From Rana temporaria (Eukaryota; Chordata; Amphibia; Anura; Ranidae): DNA of 64,000 bases. A program made the position numbers and the translations under genes. Each line of letters begins with the position of its first letter. The first letter of the stretch is position 1. This document shows, piece after piece, positions 58,090 to 64,000 of the stretch. The notes below the pieces were generated by a model. The model worked only from the letters and a program-made list of their open reading frames with translations, did not search any database and was not told where the DNA came from. The stretch is from contig NC_053491.1 in NCBI RefSeq assembly GCF_905171775.1, positions 224,354,486 through 224,418,485 on the forward strand, given 5' to 3'.

Positions 58090-58469
58090 TTAAATAAAAT
58101 GTTAAAAATTGCACAGCTGCAACTTTATATATGAGGGTTTTATCTACAGTACTCAGTCCTACTGTATGTGGGAATGCAGCCACTACTTGCCCCTGATATG
58201 GACTATGGCATTGAATGCCGATGCATCCAGCCACTGAGCTCTGTCCCATGACCTTAGAAATGCTGGACCCAACAGCTGATCCATCTCTATAAAAAAAATA
58301 AGAAGAAACCATCATTGAACTGAAAGGGAGCCCTGAATAAAAGGTAGTGTAGCGGTACCCCCTGTAGGGGCTGCTGGATATTGAGAGCCATCAGCTACTA
58401 CTGCTGTCAATCAAATTGTGTGAGGGGTAGCAGGAGTGGGGCCAAGCCAAGCTGCGTATGTCAATAGAC

Positions 58470-58962
58470 ACACATGGGTTGATTTACTAAAACTGGAGAG
58501 TGCAAAATTTGATGCATAGAAACCAATCAGCTTCCAGGTTTTATTGTCAAACTTTAATTGCACAAGCTGAAGTTAGAAGCTGATTGGCTACCATGAGCAG
58601 TTGTATCAGATTTTGCACTCTCCGGCCTTATGGTGGCCATACACTATACGAAAAATTGGCCGAAATTCAGTAATTTAGACAGTTTGTTTGTTTTTTCGGC
58701 CAGTTAATGGGCACAAATCGATAATCGTTTGGAATTTTTCTGCCGAATGAACGATAACTTGAAAGGTTAATGTGTTTCCCATCCGAACTGTCGGCACTAG
58801 GTATATGTAAAAAAACAAACCAAAAATGTATTCATTTATGTTCACTGAACAATTTATCGGTCATTACATGATGGAACTATCGTTTGCACTCATGGCTGAA
58901 TGTTCGTTTTTTGAAAATGGGTTCGAACGATTTTATGGCCAGCATTAGTAAATCATCCCCAC
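58470..58962. mobile_element. TTGATTTACTAAAACTGG MITE with a nested MITE
   Basis: The outer ends are GGGTTGATTTACTAAAACTG and TAGTAAATCATCCCC. The inner pair AACCAATCAGCTTCCAGG and AAGCTGATTGGCTACCATG pairs in part. A second MITE (about 58626-58945) beginning TTATGGTGGCCATACACTAT and ending TTATGGCCAGCAT splits the right arm between CTCTCC and TTAGTAAATC. Confidence 0.75.
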
Positions 58963-59262
58963 GGAGCCTGGCACAGTAGTGAGCCCTCCCCCATAGAAAG
59001 CACTTGCTATGGGGGCAGACACAGAGAAGGATGAGCCAAGAAAACCAGCAGAGGATCTCAGAAGAGGAGGCTGGAGGCTGCTCTGTGCAATACCATTGCA
59101 CAGAGCAGGTGAATTTAACATGTTTATTATATAAAAAAAATATTAAATCGCCTTTAATAATACGTTAATCTCTGTGAAATATAGCCCATGTGTCATCAGC
59201 CAAATAAACTTCTTTACTAATAAACACGGGATTAACAATGCAATTTACATTGAAAAGACAAT

Positions 59263-59987
59263 GGGGCAGATCCACAGAGCGAGTACGCCGGCGTATCTAC
59301 TGATACGCCGGCGTACTTTCAAATTTCCTGCGTCGTATCTTTGGTTTGAATCCTCAAACCAAGATACGACGGCATCTGGGTTAGATCAGACAGGCGTATG
59401 GCTTTGTACGCCTTCGGATCGTAGATGCAATACTTCGGCGTCCGCTTGGTGGAGTTCTCGTCGTTTTCCGCGTCGAGTATGCAAATTAGCTATTTCCGAC
59501 GATCCACGAACGTACGTGCGGCCGTCGCATTCTCTTACGTCGTCTCTAGTCGGCTTTTTCCGGCGTATAGTTAAAGCTGGTGTTTTGCGGCGTATAGTTA
59601 GACTTGCCATGTTAAGTATGGCCGTCGTTCCCGCGTTAATTTAGAAAACATTTTTGCGTAAGTTGTCCGTGAATCGGGATGGACGTAATTCATGTCTATG
59701 TTAAAAAAAATGACGTCCTTGCGACGTCATTTAGCGCAATGCACGGCGGGAAATTTAGGGACGGCGCATGCGAAGTTCATTAGGCGCGGGGACGCGCTTC
59801 ATTTAAATGAAACACGCCCCCTAATCGCCAATTTGAATTCCACGCCGTTACGCCGCTTGAGATACACTACGCCGCCGTAACTTACGGCGCAAATGCTTTA
59901 TGGATTCGATTTAAAGCCAGGTAAGGTACGGCAGCGTAGCGTATCTCGGATACGATGCGCTGGGGCAGATCTTTGTGGATCTGCCCC
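59263..59987 (-). mobile_element. CpG-rich MITE, copy 5 (TSD AAT)
   Basis: 725 bp, opposite orientation to copies 1-4 and 7. Ends are GGGGCAGATCCACAGAG and, inverted, GGGGCAGATCCACAAAG. AAT flanks both sides (59260-59262 and 59988-59990). The CTCF-like site is eroded (CCGCTTGGTGGAGT). Confidence 0.93.
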
Positions 59988-60473
59988 AATACAGACATAT
60001 TTGTGTGTTCATTTTCTTAGGATAAAGTGAAGAAAGACTGAGAACCAATTTAGTCACCACAAGTAAATCATTCCTTAGATTTTATGTTTATCATCTTTAA
60101 TGGACCAAAAAAAAATCTTTACTGCAAGAGGCAAAAAAAAAGAGAGAGAACATTGTTATTATCAAATTCCTGCAGTTCGATCCCTGTTACCGAAGGAGCT
60201 TCTGTATATATTATCACAAGAGGTAAGTTCTGCCTAGTAACATAGAATGATTGGCTTAGTGGCGGCCTGCACGGGCAAAGGTTACACTTATTACAAACCA
60301 CAGACTCAGTAGTTTCTTTCGTATTTGCTACAGCGCTATGACAGAAACTAAGTGGTGGAATAGAATTTATTTGTAGCATGTAGGCTCTGTAGTTTTATAT
60401 ATATTATAAATATGTGAAGTCAGGCGTTCTACAGAATACCTAGACAAATGAGAATGCCTCATTTCACACAGTG

Positions 60474-60655
60474 GGGCTCATTTACAAAAACCGGACAGTG
60501 CAAAATCTGGTGCAGCTGTGCATGGAGCCAATCAGCTTCTAGGTTGTTTAATTAAACTTAACTAAAAAAAAAATTAAAATATGGAAGCTGATTGGTTTAT
60601 ATGCAGAGCTGCACCAGATTTTGCAACTTTCCAGTTTTAGTAAATCCACCAAATT
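60474..60655. mobile_element. short MITE of the ATTTACTAAAACTGG family
   Basis: GGGGCTCATTTACAAAAACC on the left, inverted partner TTTTAGTAAATCCACC on the right. The interior AATCTGGTGCAGCT pairs with AGCTGCACCAGATT, and CCAATCAGCTTC with GAAGCTGATTGG. Confidence 0.8.
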
Positions 60656-61354
60656 GCCTAACATACAGTATAAGCAATTTTAAACATTAGCAACATGGCT
60701 ATGTATTATATTCAATGCCTAGGGGAAGTATATAACATTAAAGGGGTTGTAAAGGAAAAAAAACATTTTTCATAATAAGCATCCTTTACCTGCAGACATT
60801 CCTCTTTTCACTTCCTCATTGTTCGTTTTTGCTCAGAAGTTGCTCTATTTCTTCTCTGTTCTGTTCACTTCCTGCTTGTCTGATTTTACTGACCACCGTG
60901 ACGGGAGGCTTTACTGCGGTGGTCAGTAACGTGCTCACCCCCTCCTGGGAACTACATCTGTGCGGCAGGACGCTCTCTACGTGTTAGAGACTTCAAGGAG
61001 GTGTGAATCACTGGGTGTGCCACAATTCATACTGGGAAATTTAGTTCTTACATGAACGAGCGCCGCAAACCAGGAAGTGAATGAGAGAACAGAAACTAGA
61101 ATGCCGGAGGTGATATAGATGAAGGAATTTAATAGGTATTTACTCGTTTTTTAACAGAATCATTACACTATTCTGTGGCCCAGATTCTCAAAGGACTTAC
61201 GACGGCACAGCGCCGTGTACGCCGTCGTAAGTCCTAATCTGACCCGTCGTATCTATGCGTCTGATTCTTAGAATCAGTTACGCATAGATATCCAATAGAT
61301 CCGACAAGCGTAAGTCTCTTACGCCGTCGGATCTTAACTGCATTTTTTTTTTTA

Positions 61355-61368
61355 CCGCTAGGTGGCGG
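61355..61368 (+). promoter_or_regulatory. CTCF-consensus-like site in CpG-MITE copy 6
   Basis: The plus strand reads CCGCTAGGTGGCGG, 13 of 14 consensus positions. Its orientation is opposite to the sites in copies 1-3 and 7 because the element is inverted. Confidence 0.5.
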
Positions 61369-61528
61369 TTCGGTCGAACTCCGCGTATGCAAATTAGCTA
61401 GATACGCGAATTCCCGAATGTACGTGCGGCCGACGCAGTAAAGTAACGACGTTTACGTTAGGCTTTTCCCGGCGTAAAGTTGCCCCTGCTATATGAGGCG
61501 CAGCCAATGTTAAGTATGGCCGTCGTTC

Positions 61529-61723
61529 CCGCCTTTTTATTTTATTTATTTATTTTTTTTCTTTTTCTCTTTTTTTTTTTTTTTTCTCTCTCTTTATTTT
61601 CCCCGGGGGGGGTATGGGATACAGATAAGGATGTTTATTGTACAAGGGTGTGATATAATGTAATATATTGGTAAATGGAAATGTTGAAAAACTAATAAAA
61701 ATTTTGATAATAAAAAAAGAAAT
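61529..61723 (+). mobile_element. 5'-truncated LINE tail inserted in CpG-MITE
   Basis: The insert ends AACTAATAAAAATTTTGATA followed by ATAAAAAAAG, an A-rich tail. It contains GGGATACAGATAAGGATGTT and GTGTGATATAATGTAATATA, matching the longer copy at 34703-35375. Its neighbours CGTTCCCGC and AAATTTGAAAA are contiguous in the other CpG-MITE copies. Confidence 0.85.
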
Positions 61724-62192
61724 TTGAAAAAGTTACGTCGTTTGCGTAAGTCGTCCGTGAATGGGGCTGGACGTCATTTACGTTCACGTCGAAACCAATG
61801 ACGTCCTTGCGGCGTACTTTGGAGCAATGCACACTGGGAAATTCCACGGACGGCGCATGCGCCGTTCCGTAAAAACGTCAATCACATCGGGTCACAGTAG
61901 TTTTGCATAAAACACGCCCCCCTGATCCAAATTTGAATTAGGCGGGCTTACACCGGCCGATTTACTCTACGCCGCCGCAACTTACGGAGCAAGTGCTTTG
62001 AGAATACAGCACTTGCCCGTGTAAGTTGCGGAGGCGTAACGTAAATCAGATACGTTATGCCCGCACAATTTTACGTGGCTCTACGTGAATCCGGGCCTGT
62101 CTGTCTACCTTGCAGACATTAATTTTAGGCAATTTTTTTTTTTCCTTTACAACTCCTTTAACATAACACAGACATTTCATGCTTTGCCTAAA

Positions 62193-62309
62193 CCAGTGTT
62201 TCTCAACCTTTTTCTAGTCAAGCCACCACTTTGTAATTCTGTTTCGATAATTTTTTATAAAAAAAAAAATAATTTGCCAAGAAATGAAAAGGAAAATACA
62301 AAAAATAAT
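62193..62309 (+). mobile_element. hAT-like terminal fragment
   Basis: CAGTGTTTCTCAACCTTTTT resembles the outer end of Charlie-type hAT elements. The fragment is cut off by CpG-MITE copy 7 and no opposite end was recognised. Confidence 0.45.
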
Positions 62310-63043
62310 GGGGTGGATTCAGGTACGAATTGCGCCCTCTTACGGAGGCGCAGCGTACCGTTTTAACGCTGCGCCTCCGTAAATTACGTGCGCTGCGCTT
62401 CATTCATGAAGCAGTAGCTACGTAATTTGCGCGGGCGCTCCTTAAAAATGCCCGGCGTAAGGGCGCGTAATTTAAATGATCCCGTAGGGGGCGTGGATCA
62501 TTTAAATTCGGCGCGTTTCTGCGCCGAACGTAGTGCGCATGCTCCGTCGGGAAACTTTCCCGGCGTGCATTGCGGCAAATGACGTCGCAAGGACGTCATT
62601 TGCTTCAAAGTGAACGTAAATGGCGTCCAGCGCCATTCACGATTCACTTACGCAAACGACGTAATTTTTAAACATCGCGACGCGGGAACGACGGGTATAC
62701 TTAGCATTGGCTGCCCCTGCTAATAGCAGGAGCAGCCTTACGCGGAACCCGACGAACGTAAACGACGTAAACTGCGTACGTAGGGCGCGCGTACGGTTGT
62801 GAATCGGCATTAGTATGCAATTTGCATAATCTACGCTGACCACTACGGGAACGCCACCTAGCGGCCAGCGTAAGAATGCAGCCTACGATACGACGGCATA
62901 AGAGCCTTATGCCAGTCATATCTTAGGCTGCAGTCGGCGTATCAAGCTCTCTGAATCAGGAGCAGTCGATATGCCGGCGCAACTAAGCAATTGCGCTGCG
63001 TAACTATGGTTACGCAGACGCAATTGCTTTCTGAATCTACCCC
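62310..63043 (+). mobile_element. CpG-rich MITE, copy 7 (TSD AAT)
   Basis: 734 bp. Ends are GGGGTGGATTCAGGTACG and, inverted, GGGGTAGATTCAGAAAGC, flanked by AAT (62307-62309 and 63044-63046). It contains GACGTCGCAAGGACGTCATT, AATAGCAGGAGCAGCC and the CACCTAGCGGCCAGCG block. Confidence 0.93.
62851..62864 (-). promoter_or_regulatory. CTCF-consensus-like site in CpG-MITE copy 7
   Basis: The minus strand reads CCGCTAGGTGGCGT, 12 of 14 consensus positions. Confidence 0.45.
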
Positions 63044-63046
63044 AAT

Positions 63047-64000
63047 GACGATATAAGCCTTACTAATGTTACACACACACAGCAACATAGGTACACATAA
63101 AGATCAAAGTAACAGGGTTGGACTGCCCATTGGGTCCATTCTGGTTGTATTCCAAAAAAAAAAAAAGATATAAAAAAAACCCTGGGGAAAACTATGCATC
63201 AAAAAAGGGAAAAAAAGGCAGCAGCGTGGTAAGGATTAAGGAATAGTCCGGTCACTATAGAAAACCAGTAACACGGTATTGTTTGTAACATTATTCCAAT
63301 TAGGAGATCAGATAGCTGATTTAGACCAACTCACACCAACTCCATAATATGAGGGGCCCTGATCAAAATTCTTTTGATCGATCAAAATTCTTGAAGTCAC
63401 CAGACAGCCTGGACAGTGAGACTTACCCTGCTGGATGTGAGCAAACTGCACCCATTGGATTGAGGTACCTTTGCATCTGTGGAGCAGGAGGATGCATCAG
63501 GCTCCATCAGGGGAAGGGGGCAAAAATAACCATCGTTTTCCGGTCCTAAGCAGTTTTGTGCAGACAATTCTTTGTGTATCGGCAACATCTGTTCCGTGCG
63601 AAAGACTGTTCGGTTCTTCAGGGTATGTTGTCAATAAAATGTGATCATGTCTGCTTCCAGAAAATGTAAACACTTTGGTATGTCTGCGTGACTGGCTAAA
63701 GTGATGCCTACTTGCCTACTATAAAGTGACTGACAGTCAATATACTAGATACATTTTATAATTAAAGTTAAACTAATTTGCTAGGTTTTTCTTAAAGTTT
63801 AATAAGAAAAAATTACTTACGTCAGTGCTACAGTTTGAATTTAAAATGTATTTGTGTGAACTGTGAAGTTAAGTTATGGATTGTGGAAACTAACTAGTGT
63901 CGGGTGATTGTATATAGTGTATACCACATTTACCACTGACTAATGCAGAGTTACAATGCAAGGAGATCAGCTAAAAGTAGTTGGATCTGTATGTGCGCTA
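63047..64000. other. unassigned right flank
   Basis: Short A-runs and a small ATCAAAATTCTT direct repeat near 63362-63391. No coding exon, RNA gene or terminal repeat is recognised. Confidence 0.35.

Larger units (their letters stand above)
61177..62097 (-). mobile_element. CpG-rich MITE, copy 6 (TSD TGT), carrying a LINE tail
   Basis: Ends are GGCCCAGATTC and, inverted, GGCCCGGATTC. TGT flanks both sides (61174-61176 and 62098-62100). The element is in reverse orientation and is about 725 bp once a 195-bp insert (61529-61723) is discounted. It has GGCGCATGCGCC and an intact CTCF-like site. Confidence 0.92.
60742..62157. mobile_element. TTAA-flanked MITE split by CpG-MITE copy 6
   Basis: TTAA at 60738-60741 and 62158-62161. 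Ends are AGGGGTTGTAAAGGAAAAA and, inverted, AGGAGTTGTAAAGGAAAAA. About 0.5 kb belongs to this element; the rest is the nested CpG-rich MITE. Confidence 0.9.

Overview
This window looks like non-coding, transposon-saturated vertebrate DNA, most likely from an amphibian and probably a frog. That is inferred from the repeat mix: an L1-type LINE, a Ty3/gypsy gag-pol fossil, a Tc1-like transposon, a V-SINE-like tRNA-derived SINE, a probable Penelope-like fragment, hAT elements with 8-bp target-site duplications (TSDs), and many miniature inverted-repeat transposons (MITEs). I recognise no host protein-coding exon, rRNA or functional tRNA. Every protein signal I trust belongs to a mobile element, and all of these are decayed to some degree.

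Layout. 1-1722: minus-strand Ty3/gypsy gag-protease-RT fossil ending against a Tc1-type terminal repeat. 2-6 kb: TA-flanked MITEs, the first copy of a CpG-rich 0.7-kb MITE family, a solo-LTR-like element, and a hAT MITE inserted exactly at its end. 6.4-7.9 kb: a 24-bp minisatellite. 8.6-10.04 kb: a giant near-perfect inverted repeat followed by (TA)n. 10-19 kb: AT-rich tandem units, a second CpG-MITE, TTAA-flanked MITEs, a G-rich 25-bp minisatellite and two hAT MITEs. 19.8-23.26 kb: a hAT-like composite filled with direct and inverted copies of one module. 24.4-26.8 kb: three minisatellites. 27.3-28.5 kb: perfect palindromes and a third CpG-MITE. 29.3-32.4 kb: a 1.5-kb tandem duplication. 32.9-38.9 kb: a duplicated backbone in which one copy is split by a MITE that itself contains an LTR; a LINE tail and a Penelope-like fragment lie nearby. 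39.65-45.78 kb: a nearly complete minus-strand L1-type LINE with a perfect 13-bp TSD. 47.4-49.3 kb: a Tc1 fossil carrying two nested MITEs. 50.6 kb: SINE. 51-63 kb: more TTAA MITEs and four more CpG-MITEs, one inside a TTAA element and itself holding a LINE tail.

Main points of interest. (1) Seven copies of one CpG-rich MITE family can be delimited to the base by 3-bp TSDs of varying sequence. (2) Five of the seven keep a 14-bp site that fits the CTCF core consensus at 12-13 of 14 positions. (3) Several insertions can be compared with the matching empty site inside this same window. (4) Large inverted repeats and perfect palindromes recur. The genes here do not cooperate in a pathway. What can be read is an insertion history: LTR into MITE, LINE into repeat, MITE into Tc1, and LINE tail into CpG-MITE into TTAA element.
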